From NCBI RefSeq assembly GCF_023100905.1, contig NZ_CP064686.1, positions 5,146,001 through 5,210,000 on the forward strand: a stretch of DNA of 64,000 nt, written 5' to 3'. A program made the translations under genes and the position numbers. Below the pieces are notes generated by a model. It ran no database searches, was not told the DNA's origin, and worked only from the letters and a program-made list of their open reading frames with translations. Positions 45,413 to 53,575 of this stretch are shown here, piece after piece; the stretch's first letter is position 1, and each line of letters starts with the position of its first letter. This stretch comes from Bradyrhizobium sp. 4 (GTDB lineage Bacteria; Pseudomonadota; Alphaproteobacteria; Rhizobiales; Xanthobacteraceae).

Positions 45413-45859
45413 TTATGCGGCAAGACCGTTGGATCGTCGGCGTTCGGAGAAGGCTTCGGCCGCAGCCGCCACCGCCTTCGCCGACGAGGGCTTGGCTGCG
45501 GGCGCGGCGAGCATTTCCGGGTTCGTGACGGGGCGCGCGGCGATTGCGATCTTGGACAGCCGCCGCACCACATTGTCGGCTTCGCCGAGCTGCTTGTAGA
45601 GCTGCTCGGACATCTGGGTCGCCGACGCAAGCTGGCTGCCGAGGTTCTCGTTGACGTCGCGCACGGCGAGCTTCAGCCCGCCGATCGCGCGCTCGGCGAT
45701 CTCGGTTGCGGTGATCAGCTCACCGATGACCGCCTTCAGCGAATGCTCGTCCGCCTTCAGCCGCGTCAGTCGCTTGTTGAGCGTGACGCAGTAGACGATG
45801 GTCAGCATCAGCAGGATAGCCACCAGCGTCTCGATCGCCATTCCTAGGGAGTGGTTCAT
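45413..45859 (-). CDS. DUF6468 flagellar-locus membrane protein
   Basis: The product has 148 residues. One membrane helix (SLGMAIETLVAILLMLTIVYCVTLNKRL) is followed by a coiled-coil region ADEHSLKAVIGELITATEIAERAIGGLKLAV and a helical AVRDVNENLGSQLASATQMSEQLYKQLGEADNVVRRLSKI. The C-terminal 50 residues are alanine-rich. It is a known but uncharacterised alphaproteobacterial flagellar-cluster family between fliM and motE. Its start overlaps the fliM stop by 4 bases, so it is translationally coupled. Confidence 0.75.
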   Translation of the reverse strand: MNHSLGMAIETLVAILLMLTIVYCVTLNKRLTRLKADEHSLKAVIGELITATEIAERAIGGLKLAVRDVNENLGSQLASATQMSEQLYKQLGEADNVVRRLSKIAIAARPVTNPEMLAAPAAKPSSAKAVAAAAEAFSERRRSNGLAA

Positions 45860-47058
45860 GGGGCCTCCATCATCTTGTTCTGCTCGTCGACCTTTTCGAA
45901 CATCGCAAGTGTCGTACTTGGCTTGCGCAAGGGTTTCGTCACCCGGATCGCGACGCGGTCGCCGACCCGGCCCATGCGTCCTTCGGTGATGGTGACGTCG
46001 CCGCAGCGAACGGTGACGTTGGCATCCGCGCGCATGTCCAGCGGCAGCGTGTCGCCGACCTTGAGCCGCATCAGCTGCTTGAGTGGGATGTCGGCTTCGT
46101 AGAGCACGGCGTCGACGGAGATCTCGGCCTGGACGATCTCGGTTGCGAAATGACCTTCCCAGATCTGGTCGCGGCCGAACTTTTCGCCCATGAACATCTG
46201 GAGCAGGACGCCCCGGATCGGCTCGATGGTCGCGTAAGGCAGCAGGAGCTCGATGTTGCCGCCGCGATCTTCCATGTCGATGCGCAGGCGCACCAGGATC
46301 GCGGCGTTGGCAGGACGGCTGATCGCGGCGAAACGCGGGTTTGTCTCGAGCCGGTCGATGGTGAAGGTCACCGGCGACAGCGGCCGGAACGCCTGTTCGG
46401 CATCGGCCATGACGACTTCGACCAACCGCTTGACCAACTCAGTCTCGATCGTGGTGTAGGGCCGGCCCTCGATGCGCAGCTGGCTCGAGCCGCGGCGGCC
46501 GCCGAGCAGCACGTCGATCATCGAGTAGATCAGGCTGGAATCGACCACGGCCATGCCGAAATTGTCCCACTCTTCGGCCTTGAAGACAGTGAGGACGGCG
46601 GGCAGCGGGATCGAGTTCATGTAGTCGCCGAAGCGCACCGAGGTGATGCGGTCGAGCGAGACTTCGACGTTGTCGGAGGTGAAATTGCGCAAGGAGGTCG
46701 TCAGCAACCGCACCAGGCGGTCGAAGACGATTTCGAGCATCGGCAGACGCTCGTAGGAGACCATCGCCGAATCGATGATGGCGCGAATGCCGGAATGATC
46801 GTCGAGCGTGACGTCGCCGACCGCGAAGCCGAGGAGGTTGTCGATCTCCTCCTGCGACAGAACCCGTTCGCCGGAATTCTTGCCGGCGCCGAGATCGCGG
46901 CTGCCATCCTCGACCATGGCCGCCCATTGCAGGGCCATGGTCTCCGATAGTTCGTTCTCGGCAGCAGCTTTCGCGGCCTCGGCGGGATCCTCGGAATCGA
47001 GCGAGGCCTCCCATTGGGCGGCAATTGCATCCTGGTCTGGTTGGTCGGTGCCTGCCAT
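45856..47058 (-). CDS. fliM: Flagellar motor switch protein FliM
   Basis: The product has 400 residues. FliM is the C-ring protein that binds CheY-P and sets rotation. The CheY-binding peptide LSQEEIDNLLGF lies near residue 66, preceded by an unusual 65-residue N-terminal extension (AIAAQWEASLDSEDPAEAAKAAAENELSETMALQWAAM). Middle domain: GIRAIIDSAMVSYERLPMLEIVFDRLVRLLTTSLRNFTS; C-terminal SpoA domain ends near KPLRKPSTTLAMFEK. It lies 19 bases after fliL. The extension carries two AAxQW motifs similar to each other and may bind another partner. Confidence 0.95.
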   Translation of the reverse strand: MAGTDQPDQDAIAAQWEASLDSEDPAEAAKAAAENELSETMALQWAAMVEDGSRDLGAGKNSGERVLSQEEIDNLLGFAVGDVTLDDHSGIRAIIDSAMVSYERLPMLEIVFDRLVRLLTTSLRNFTSDNVEVSLDRITSVRFGDYMNSIPLPAVLTVFKAEEWDNFGMAVVDSSLIYSMIDVLLGGRRGSSQLRIEGRPYTTIETELVKRLVEVVMADAEQAFRPLSPVTFTIDRLETNPRFAAISRPANAAILVRLRIDMEDRGGNIELLLPYATIEPIRGVLLQMFMGEKFGRDQIWEGHFATEIVQAEISVDAVLYEADIPLKQLMRLKVGDTLPLDMRADANVTVRCGDVTITEGRMGRVGDRVAIRVTKPLRKPSTTLAMFEKVDEQNKMMEAP

Positions 47059-47077
47059 GATCCCTAGCCCGTCATGC

Positions 47078-47578
47078 TCACTGGATCACGACTTCCTTGA
47101 ACAGCACCGCGCTGACCTGGACCGGAGCGACCGCCGCGTTGACGCGCTTCGTCAGCTCTTCCTTGAGACGGAAGATGCCGGCGGAACCGTTGAGGTCGGA
47201 GGAGCGCAGCTCGCGCGCATAGGTCTGGAAGATGTCGGTGATGCGCGGCATCGTCGGCTTGATCGCCTCGACCTGCTTCTCTTCCTTCAGCTCCAGCACG
47301 ATCTTGAGCTTCAGATATTGCACGCGCTCGCCCGGCGCGCCGGCGAGGTTCACCATGATGTCGGGGACCTCGACGAAAGACGGCGGCTTCGGCGGAGGCG
47401 CCGCCTCGGCGTGATGCTCGTCGTCGCCGTGACGGAAAAAGAAGAACCAGGTCGCGGCGCCGCCGCCGAGAACGGCGAGCAGGCCTACCGCCATGATCAT
47501 CAGCTTGAACTTGTTCTTGGGCGGAGCGACTTGCGCGCCCTCAGCGGCTGCGCCGCCTTCCGCTTCATTCTCTGCCAT
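47078..47578 (-). CDS. fliL: Flagellar stator-associated protein FliL
   Basis: The product has 166 residues. One membrane helix (KFKLMIMAVGLLAVLGGGAATWFFFF, residues about 23-48) carries a periplasmic FliL domain: PPSFVEVPDIMVNLAGAPGERVQYLKLKIVLELKEEKQVEAIKPTMPRITDIFQTYARELRSSDLNGSAGIFRLKEELTKRVN. FliL rings surround the stator MotAB. It is the first gene of the fliL-fliM-DUF6468-motE operon and is divergent from flgF, sharing a 380-base control region. Confidence 0.95.
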   Translation of the reverse strand: MAENEAEGGAAAEGAQVAPPKNKFKLMIMAVGLLAVLGGGAATWFFFFRHGDDEHHAEAAPPPKPPSFVEVPDIMVNLAGAPGERVQYLKLKIVLELKEEKQVEAIKPTMPRITDIFQTYARELRSSDLNGSAGIFRLKEELTKRVNAAVAPVQVSAVLFKEVVIQ

Positions 47579-47689
47579 GATCGCCGCGCTCGCTCATCTC
47601 TCAAAGGGGTCGAAAGAGCGAAGCTCCTGGCAGACAGTGACGCGATACAAATGCCCCAGCGCAGTGCTCCTCTTACGCCCAAACGCTAC

Positions 47690-47705
47690 GGTAATAATGG
47701 TTAAC
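47690..47705. promoter_or_regulatory. Weak CtrA-like site in the fliL-flgF gap
   Basis: GGTA-ATAATGG-TTAAC keeps the TTAAC half of the CtrA consensus at correct spacing, with two mismatches in the first half. It lies 112-127 bases before fliL. Only a candidate. Confidence 0.35.
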
Positions 47706-47831
47706 GGAACCTTTCGATTGGGCCTTCGCTAGGAAAAATCTGCCGGGCAAACATGGCTAACAGACCGTTTCTGCCGCCTCCCCGCGCCCTCGAAAAATAG
47801 ACAAGTCGCTGAAATTACAATATTTTTAGGC

Positions 47832-47848
47832 TTGGCACGAGTTTCGCT
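47832..47848 (+). promoter_or_regulatory. Sigma-54 promoter of flgF-flgG-flgA-flgH
   Basis: TTGGCACGAGTTTCGCT matches the RpoN consensus YTGGCACGRNNNTTGCW in 16 of 17 places with the essential GG-N10-GC. The expected start is near 47859, giving a leader of about 100 bases before flgF at 47958. Sigma-54 use at this operon fits the Caulobacter-type class III hierarchy. Confidence 0.78.
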
Positions 47849-47957
47849 GAGAAAGGATCGAGACCCAGGGTTTGGGAGAACCCGAGGTCTCGTTCACGGG
47901 ATCGGCCAATGCGCTTGGGAGAGCGAGCTGGCGGATCTCACTCAGGGGAGATTTCCG

Positions 47958-48719
47958 ATGCAGAACGCGCTTCTGATCGGCTTGTCACGACAGATGACGT
48001 TGGAACGGCAGATGGATGTCATCGCCAACAACGTCGCCAACGCCAACACCAACGGCTTCAAGGCCGACCATTCGTTGTTCGAGGAGTACCTCAACTCGAA
48101 CGCGCGTGAGGACAATTTCGTCGGCTCCGACCGCCGGGTCTCCTATGTGCAGGACCGCGGCACCTTCCGCGACGTCGGCCAGGGGCCGATGGAGCCGACC
48201 AAGAATCCGCTCGACATGGCGATCAGCGGCAACGCCTATTTCGCCGTGCAGGCCAATGGCGCCGAGCGCTACACCCGCGACGGCAAATTCTCGCTCAACA
48301 GCACCGGCCAGCTCGTCACCTCCGACGGCAACCTCGTGCTGGGCACCGGCGGCCCGATCACCTTCCAGCCGACCGATCACGACATCAACGTCGCGCCGGA
48401 CGGCACCGTCACCGTGCTCGAGGGCACGGCCAAGAACGACTCGATCCGCGGCAAGATCCGCATGGCCTCGTTCGACGATCCGGCCAAGCTTACGAAGCTC
48501 GGCGCCAACCTTTACAACATCGGCTCCGCGGTCCCGCAGGCCGACACCAAGTCGACCGTGCAGCAGGGCCATGTCGAGAAGTCGAACGTGAACTCGGTCG
48601 GTGAGATGAGCCGCATGGTCGAAGTCATGCGCAGCTACACCGCCATCGCCAACCTGCTCCAGCAGCAGAGTGACATGCACAAATCAGCGATCGAGAAGCT
48701 CGCCGACGTTCCGGCCTGA
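47958..48719 (+). CDS. flgF: Flagellar rod protein FlgF
   Basis: The product has 253 residues. The proximal-rod protein starts MQNALLIGLSRQMTLERQMDVIANNVANANTNGFKADHSLFEEYL, the rod/hook N-terminal helix, and closes with SRMVEVMRSYTAIANLLQQQSDMHKSAIEKL. NPLDMAISGNAYFAV and ERYTRDGKFSLNSTGQLVTSDGNLV are FlgE/F/G-common blocks. The frame is open 126 bases further upstream, but the family start and GGGGAG at 47945 place it at 47958. It is followed by flgG, flgA and flgH in one operon. Confidence 0.95.
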   Translation: MQNALLIGLSRQMTLERQMDVIANNVANANTNGFKADHSLFEEYLNSNAREDNFVGSDRRVSYVQDRGTFRDVGQGPMEPTKNPLDMAISGNAYFAVQANGAERYTRDGKFSLNSTGQLVTSDGNLVLGTGGPITFQPTDHDINVAPDGTVTVLEGTAKNDSIRGKIRMASFDDPAKLTKLGANLYNIGSAVPQADTKSTVQQGHVEKSNVNSVGEMSRMVEVMRSYTAIANLLQQQSDMHKSAIEKLADVPA

Positions 48720-48735
48720 TTGAGGGAGAACTGAC

Positions 48736-49524
48736 ATGCAGGCGCTTCACACCGCAGCAACCGGAATGGCGGCACAGGAACTCAACGTTCAGGTGATCTC
48801 CAACAACATCGCGAACCTGCGCACCACCGGCTTCAAGAAGCAGACCGCGGCGTTCCAGGACCTGATCTACGAACACGTCCGCCGGGTCGGCGCCCAGTCA
48901 TCCGACCAGGGCACGATTCTGCCGGTCGGCGTCGATATTGGCGGCGGCGTCAAGACCGTCGGCACCCCGCGCAGCATGACCCAGGGCACGCTGTCGCAGA
49001 CCGGCAACGACCTCGACATGGCCATCACGGGCGAAGGCTTCTTCAAGATCCTGATGCCCGACGGCAGCTACCAGTACACCCGCGACGGCACCTTCCAGAT
49101 GGACAATCAGGGGCGCATCGTCACCGCGCAGGGTAACCCGGTGCAACCGACGATCACGATCCCGAACAACGCCTCGGGCCTCACCATCAACGTGCAGGGG
49201 CAGGTCTCGGTGACGCTGCCGGGTTCGTCGACCTCGGCCGTCCAGGGCCAGATCGGCCTGACCCGATTCATCAACAAGGCGGGCCTCCAGCCGGTCGGAA
49301 ACAATCAGTTCACCGAGACGCCCTCCTCCGGCCCACCGCAGGACGGTACCGCGAGCTCCGAAGGTTTCGGCAATATCACCCAGAGCAGCCTCGAGCAGGC
49401 CAATGTCGACGTCGTCTCGGAAATGAGCGACCTGATCGCCGCCCAGCGCGCCTACGAGATGAACGCCAAGGTGATCAGCGCCGCCGACCAGATGATGCAG
49501 TCGACCACGGCGTTGTTCCGCTGA
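48736..49524 (+). CDS. flgG: Flagellar distal rod protein FlgG
   Basis: The product has 262 residues. FlgG forms the distal rod. The N-terminus MQALHTAATGMAAQELNVQVISNNIANLRTTGFKKQTAAFQDLIYE and the C-terminus LEQANVDVVSEMSDLIAAQRAYEMNAKVISAADQMMQSTTALFR are nearly textbook. The GVDIGGGVKTVGTPRSMTQGTLSQTGNDLDMAITGEGFFKI region fits the family. It is 16 bases after flgF and 10 bases before the likely flgA start. Confidence 0.98.
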   Translation: MQALHTAATGMAAQELNVQVISNNIANLRTTGFKKQTAAFQDLIYEHVRRVGAQSSDQGTILPVGVDIGGGVKTVGTPRSMTQGTLSQTGNDLDMAITGEGFFKILMPDGSYQYTRDGTFQMDNQGRIVTAQGNPVQPTITIPNNASGLTINVQGQVSVTLPGSSTSAVQGQIGLTRFINKAGLQPVGNNQFTETPSSGPPQDGTASSEGFGNITQSSLEQANVDVVSEMSDLIAAQRAYEMNAKVISAADQMMQSTTALFR

Positions 49525-49534
49525 GGTGATGACG

Positions 49535-50674
49535 ATGATCCGGACCACCCTCGCCACCATCTCCGCTCTCCTCGTACTGGCGCTGCCCGCACGGGCCGCC
49601 GACGATTTCATCGCGACGCCGACGCTGCGCGCGAGCATCACCGTGACCTCGGACGTGGTGCGGGTCGGCGATCTCATCGACAATGCCGGCTCGGCCGCGC
49701 TGATCCCGCTCTACCGCTCGCCCGATCTCGGCACCACCGGTGCGCTGCCAGTCGCCCAGGTGCTGGCGGTGTTGCGCGCAAAACAGGTGATCGGCGTGAT
49801 GACCGGCGACATCAAGGAGGTCCAGGTCACCCGTCTCGCCCGCACGCTCGTGAACAAGGACCTCGAAACCGCGGTCGCCTCGGCGCTCGAGCACCGCTTC
49901 GGACTTGGCGACGCCGCCAACATCACCGTCACGTTCGACCGCGGCATTGCCGACATGCGGTTGGATGCCTCCAACACCGGCGTGCTGCAGCCGGTCGCAA
50001 CCCGCTACGACGCCCGCAGCGGCCGTTTCGACATCGCCTTCGAGATCAATAACGACAACACTTCGGCACCGACCAAGCTGCGTTTCACCGGCAACGCGAT
50101 CGAAACTGTGGAAGTGGCCGTGCTGACGCGCGACATCGATCGTGTCGATCTCCTGAAGGCCTCCGACGTCGCCATGGAACGCCGGCCGAAGGCCGAGGTC
50201 ACGGGTGAGGCCGCCTCGCGAGATCGCACGCTCGGCATGCAGCTCCGCAGGCCGATGCGGGCGGGGACGCCGATCCGCGTCGCCGACATCGTCAAGCCCG
50301 ACTTCGTGCAGCGCGACCAGAACGTCACCGTCATCTACCAGGTCCCCGGAATCTACCTCACCACGCGCGGCAAGGCGATCGAGAGCGGCGCCGAGGGCGA
50401 CACCATCAGCGTGCTCAACCTGCAGACCAAGCGCACGCTGAGCGGCGTCGTCACCGGCCGCGGCCAGGTGACGGTCCAGGGCGCCAGCCAAGCCGCGCCG
50501 ATGCCGGCTGCGGTCGAACAGACCTCGTCGCTCAAGCGTGACGAGGCGCCCGCCCCGGTCGATACCGCAGCCCTCGTCCGGAACCTGGTCCAGACCCCGG
50601 CATCCCCGGCCCAGATCGCGCAAGCCCAGATCCCGCAAGTTCGCGTCTCGCAAGCTCCAGCCAAGTCAGAGTAA
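49535..50674 (+). CDS. flgA: Flagellar P-ring assembly chaperone FlgA
   Basis: The product has 379 residues with a signal peptide (IRTTLATISALLVLALPARAA). FlgA is a periplasmic chaperone for P-ring assembly. The C-terminal SAF domain contains VTGEAASRDRTLGMQLRRPMRAGTPIRVADIVKPDFVQRDQNVTVIYQVPGIYLTTRGKAI. The protein is longer than E. coli FlgA (about 220) because of an N-terminal domain, TPTLRASITVTSDVVRVGDLIDNAGSAA, and a disordered tail. GAGG sits 8 bases before ATG 49535, favouring it over ATG 49529 or GTG 49526. It lies between flgG and flgH. Confidence 0.9.
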   Translation: MIRTTLATISALLVLALPARAADDFIATPTLRASITVTSDVVRVGDLIDNAGSAALIPLYRSPDLGTTGALPVAQVLAVLRAKQVIGVMTGDIKEVQVTRLARTLVNKDLETAVASALEHRFGLGDAANITVTFDRGIADMRLDASNTGVLQPVATRYDARSGRFDIAFEINNDNTSAPTKLRFTGNAIETVEVAVLTRDIDRVDLLKASDVAMERRPKAEVTGEAASRDRTLGMQLRRPMRAGTPIRVADIVKPDFVQRDQNVTVIYQVPGIYLTTRGKAIESGAEGDTISVLNLQTKRTLSGVVTGRGQVTVQGASQAAPMPAAVEQTSSLKRDEAPAPVDTAALVRNLVQTPASPAQIAQAQIPQVRVSQAPAKSE

Positions 50675-50677
50675 GTC

Positions 50678-51445
50678 ATGTCCAGGTTCAGTTCGGCTTT
50701 TCGTCCCCGTCGCATCGCGATCTCTGCCCTGCTGCTGGCGACTTGCGCGCTGGCGAGCGGCTGCTCATCGATCGACCGTTTGTCGCAGATCGGCGAGCAG
50801 CCGAAATTGTCGGCGATCGACAATCCGACGACGCAGCCCGGTTACAAGCCGGTGCAGATGCCGATGCCGAAGCCGGAAGTCGCCTCCTACAATCCGAACT
50901 CGCTGTGGCGGAACGGCAGCCGTGCCTTCTTCAAGGACCAGCGCGCCCATCAGGTCGGCGATCTCCTGACGGTGGCCGTGAACATCACCGACAAGGCCAA
51001 TATCGAAAACGACACCCAGCGCAGCCGCACCAACAAGGAAGATTCCGGAATCACCGACTTCATCGGCGCCAAGACATTGGGCGCCCAAGCGCAGAAGGTG
51101 TTGCCCGGCCGTATCCTAACCGCCGACTCGACCGCGTCCAGCGAGGGCAAAGGAAGCGTGGACCGCAAGGAAGCGTTGCAGACCAACGTCGCGGCCGTCG
51201 TCACCCAGGTCCTGCCCAACGGCAACCTCGTGGTCGAAGGCAAGCAGGAAATCCGCGTCAACTACGAAATCCGCGAGCTCATCGTCGCCGGCATCGTCCG
51301 TCCCGAAGACATCCAGAGCGACAACACCATCGATTCCACCAAGATCGCGCAGGCCCGCATCGCCTACGGCGGCCGCGGCCAGATCATGGACGTGCAGCAA
51401 CCGCGCTACGGCCAGCAAGTCATGGACGTGCTGCTGCCCTTCTAA
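50678..51445 (+). CDS. flgH: Flagellar L-ring lipoprotein FlgH
   Basis: The product has 255 residues. The lipoprotein signal has the lipobox ALASGC (lipidated Cys29), anchoring it in the outer membrane. Family blocks: SLWRNGSRAFFKDQRAHQVGDLLTVAVNITDKANIENDTQRSR, then SEGKGSVDRKEALQTNVAAVVTQVLPNGNLVVEGKQEIRVNYEIRELIVAGIVRPEDIQSDNTI, and the closing QQVMDVLLPF. It is 3 bases after flgA and the last gene of the operon. P-ring gene flgI lies about 4 kb to the right. Confidence 0.97.
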   Translation: MSRFSSAFRPRRIAISALLLATCALASGCSSIDRLSQIGEQPKLSAIDNPTTQPGYKPVQMPMPKPEVASYNPNSLWRNGSRAFFKDQRAHQVGDLLTVAVNITDKANIENDTQRSRTNKEDSGITDFIGAKTLGAQAQKVLPGRILTADSTASSEGKGSVDRKEALQTNVAAVVTQVLPNGNLVVEGKQEIRVNYEIRELIVAGIVRPEDIQSDNTIDSTKIAQARIAYGGRGQIMDVQQPRYGQQVMDVLLPF

Positions 51446-51613
51446 GCTTCTCCCGAGCTCCCACATCGTGTTCGCGAACCTAGGCGCGGACGACGATGTA
51501 CGACGCGGCCCTCGTTAGCTCCCCTGGCGAGGGCCGCATGTATTTTGGCGATGGTGCCGCTGCGTACAGCCGGCCAGATGCGCGATCGTAGCGGCACCGC
51601 TGCCCCAACCTCC

Positions 51614-51692
51614 GTCATTGCGAGCGCAGCGAAGCAATCCAGGCTGCCGCCGCGGAGGGACTCTGGATTGCTTCGCTTCGCTCGCAAGGACG
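51614..51692. repeat. Palindromic repeat GTCATT...AAGGACG, copy 4
   Basis: GTCATTGCGAGCGCAGCGAA with GCAATCCAGGCTG at left and CTCTGGATTGCTTCGCTTCG with CTCGCAAGGACG at right. It lies between convergent flgH and the hydratase gene. The right end has AAGG in place of AATG. Confidence 0.8.
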
Positions 51693-51700
51693 CGGAGAGA

Positions 51701-52480
51701 TCACGTAAACTCCGCCTCCACCGTCCCCAGCCCGTCCAGTTCCATCCGCACCTTGTCGCCGGCTTTCAGCCACAGCGTCTTCACCAGGCTCCCGGTGAGA
51801 ACGAGCTGGCCCGCGTGCAGACCCTTGCCCTCGGCGGCGAGATGGTTGGCGAGCCAGGCGAGTGCGTTGTGCGGATGGCCGAGCACGTCGGCGCCGGTGC
51901 CGTGGCTCACCTCTTCGCCGTTGACGATGGCGCGGCCTTTGACCGCCTTCAGGTCCGGCACCGACGAGCGCGGCACGACCTCGCCCAGCACGCAGCCGGC
52001 GGCGAAGAAATCGTCGGCGATCAGCGTCGGCGCGCCCATTGTTTCCCACTTCACATAGCGGTCGTCGACGATCTCGATCGCGGGATGATAGGCCTCGACG
52101 GCTTCGCCGACCCATTCGGCCGTGAATGGCGCCTCGCCGGCGGCGAGATTGCGCTTCAGCCGCACCGCGATCTCGCATTCAACGCCGACGCGGACAAAAT
52201 CGGCAGCCGCGAGCCGCACGCCGCTGTCGTGCACGCCCTTCTGGAACACGCCGCCGCCGCAGGGGTGTGGAATGCCGATGTAATCCTGCATCACCTGGCT
52301 GGTGCAGCCGATCTTGTAGCCGACGAGCGGGCCGGCATGCGGCAGCAGCAGATCGTGCAGCGCGCGCTGGACCTGATAGCCCTCGGCTTCATCGGCGGGA
52401 GGAACTTCGAGCGCCGCGAGCGGCGCATGGTTGCGGCGCGCCAGCGCGATCGCCTTTGCGGCTGCGAGAATTCTGTCCAT
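51701..52480 (-). CDS. 2-keto-4-pentenoate hydratase (MhpD family)
   Basis: The product has 259 residues. The hydratase adds water to 2-hydroxypenta-2,4-dienoate in meta-cleavage pathways of aromatic compounds; the fold is that of fumarylacetoacetate hydrolase. GYKIGCTSQVMQDYIGIPHPCGGGVFQ and VECEIAVRLKRNLAAG hold the metal-binding E-x-E-type region, with AIEIVDDRY as the later acid site. ANHLAAEGKGLHAGQLVLTGSLVK is another family block. No other pathway gene lies near; it is an insertion in the flagellar locus. Confidence 0.85.
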   Translation of the reverse strand: MDRILAAAKAIALARRNHAPLAALEVPPADEAEGYQVQRALHDLLLPHAGPLVGYKIGCTSQVMQDYIGIPHPCGGGVFQKGVHDSGVRLAAADFVRVGVECEIAVRLKRNLAAGEAPFTAEWVGEAVEAYHPAIEIVDDRYVKWETMGAPTLIADDFFAAGCVLGEVVPRSSVPDLKAVKGRAIVNGEEVSHGTGADVLGHPHNALAWLANHLAAEGKGLHAGQLVLTGSLVKTLWLKAGDKVRMELDGLGTVEAEFT

Positions 52481-52963
52481 CGGCGCCCGCTCCTACACAC
52501 CACAATCGAGGGCGGCACTTCAGCATCCCCGCCGGGGCGTGACAAGCGCAGGGGGCCGCGCGGCAGCACGTCATTGCCGGCCCAAGCTGGATGAGACGCG
52601 GACGCTGGCCGGCCACATCACGGCAAGCCTCACGGGCGGCGCCGGCGTTTAAGGAAATATTGAGCTGGTCCGGGCTTTATGGGGATGCGCACCCTGCAGC
52701 GTCGCACCAGGCCTGATTGCAGCAACGCGTGAAGCTGCTGGATCAGTGCCTCAGCATTCGAGTCGATGTCCTTGATGCGACTCGCAAAACCTCCCGCACC
52801 TGAAGTGAAGGCTGTTTCTCATCCGAACTCACGTGAGCTCGGAGGAGTTGAGTCTAGCCCATTGATCGCGATTCACTTTTCGTGATTGCGCTCGCGCGTC
52901 GAACGCGCGGTTGCAAGCGACAGGCAAAATGCTGATCACGGCGCGAAAAGGCGCACCTTGCGT
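52481..52963. other. Intergenic stretch, mostly featureless
   Basis: About 480 bases between the divergent hydratase start and the dksA terminator. It contains no open frame with coding character. CTCACGTGAG (around 52830) is a short palindrome and TTTTCGTGATTG near 52880 is AT-rich. It may hold the promoter of the hydratase, but no box pair was clear. Confidence 0.4.
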
Positions 52964-52974
52964 TCAAAAACAAA

Positions 52975-52994
52975 GAGCCGCATCGCTGCGGCTC
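52975..52994 (-). terminator. Intrinsic terminator of dksA
   Basis: On the minus strand the perfect 8-bp stem GAGCCGCA/TGCGGCTC with loop GCGA is followed by TTTGTTTTTG, just after the dksA stop at 53000. Confidence 0.85.
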
Positions 52995-52999
52995 GGACT

Positions 53000-53410
53000 C
53001 TATTCGTCGCGATAGACCTTCTCGCGTTTCTCGTGACGCTCCTGCGCCTCCACCGAGAGCGTCGCGATGGGACGGGCCTCGAGCCGCTTCAACGAGATCG
53101 GCTCGCCGGTGTCCTCGCAATAGCCGTAGGTGTTGTCCTCGATACGCTGGAGCGCGGCGTCGATCTTGGCGATCAACTTGCGCTGGCGGTCGCGGGCACG
53201 GAGTTCGATGGCGCGGTCGGTTTCGGACGATGCCCGATCGGCGAGATCGGGGTGGTTCACGTTCTCCTCCTGCAGGGCTTGCAGGGTGAGCTTGGACTCC
53301 TTGAGGATCTCATCCTTCCAGGCGAGGAGCTTCAAGCGGAAGTACTCCTTCTGCCTGTCGTTCATGAAAGGCTCTTTTTCGGTCGGTCGGTAGTTTTTCA
53401 ACTTTTCCAA
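53000..53410 (-). CDS. dksA: RNA polymerase-binding factor DksA with degenerate zinc finger
   Basis: The product has 136 residues from a TTG start; the conserved N-terminus KNYRPTEKEPFMNDRQKEYF supports it over ATG 53365. DksA enters the polymerase secondary channel and works with ppGpp. The coiled-coil tip DLADRA (Asp55, Asp58, Ala60) is kept. The globular part has only one of four zinc-finger cysteines (Cys98 in YGYC); the others are Thr101, Ser119 and Ala122. It therefore should fold without zinc, like Pseudomonas DksA2. A strong terminator follows; gene order around it is not operonic. Confidence 0.93.
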   Translation of the reverse strand: MEKLKNYRPTEKEPFMNDRQKEYFRLKLLAWKDEILKESKLTLQALQEENVNHPDLADRASSETDRAIELRARDRQRKLIAKIDAALQRIEDNTYGYCEDTGEPISLKRLEARPIATLSVEAQERHEKREKVYRDE

Positions 53411-53575
53411 GGGCGGCCTATCTGTCTAAGCAACGACTCGTACGCGGAACGGGGTCCGCTGAGCGGGGCGTTATATAGCGGCCTCCTGTGACAGACAATG
53501 TTTCCCTGATAGCCCGACCGGCGCCCCCAAGCCCTTGCACAGGAAAGGTTTATCCTGAAGGGAGCGGCCGTAGGC

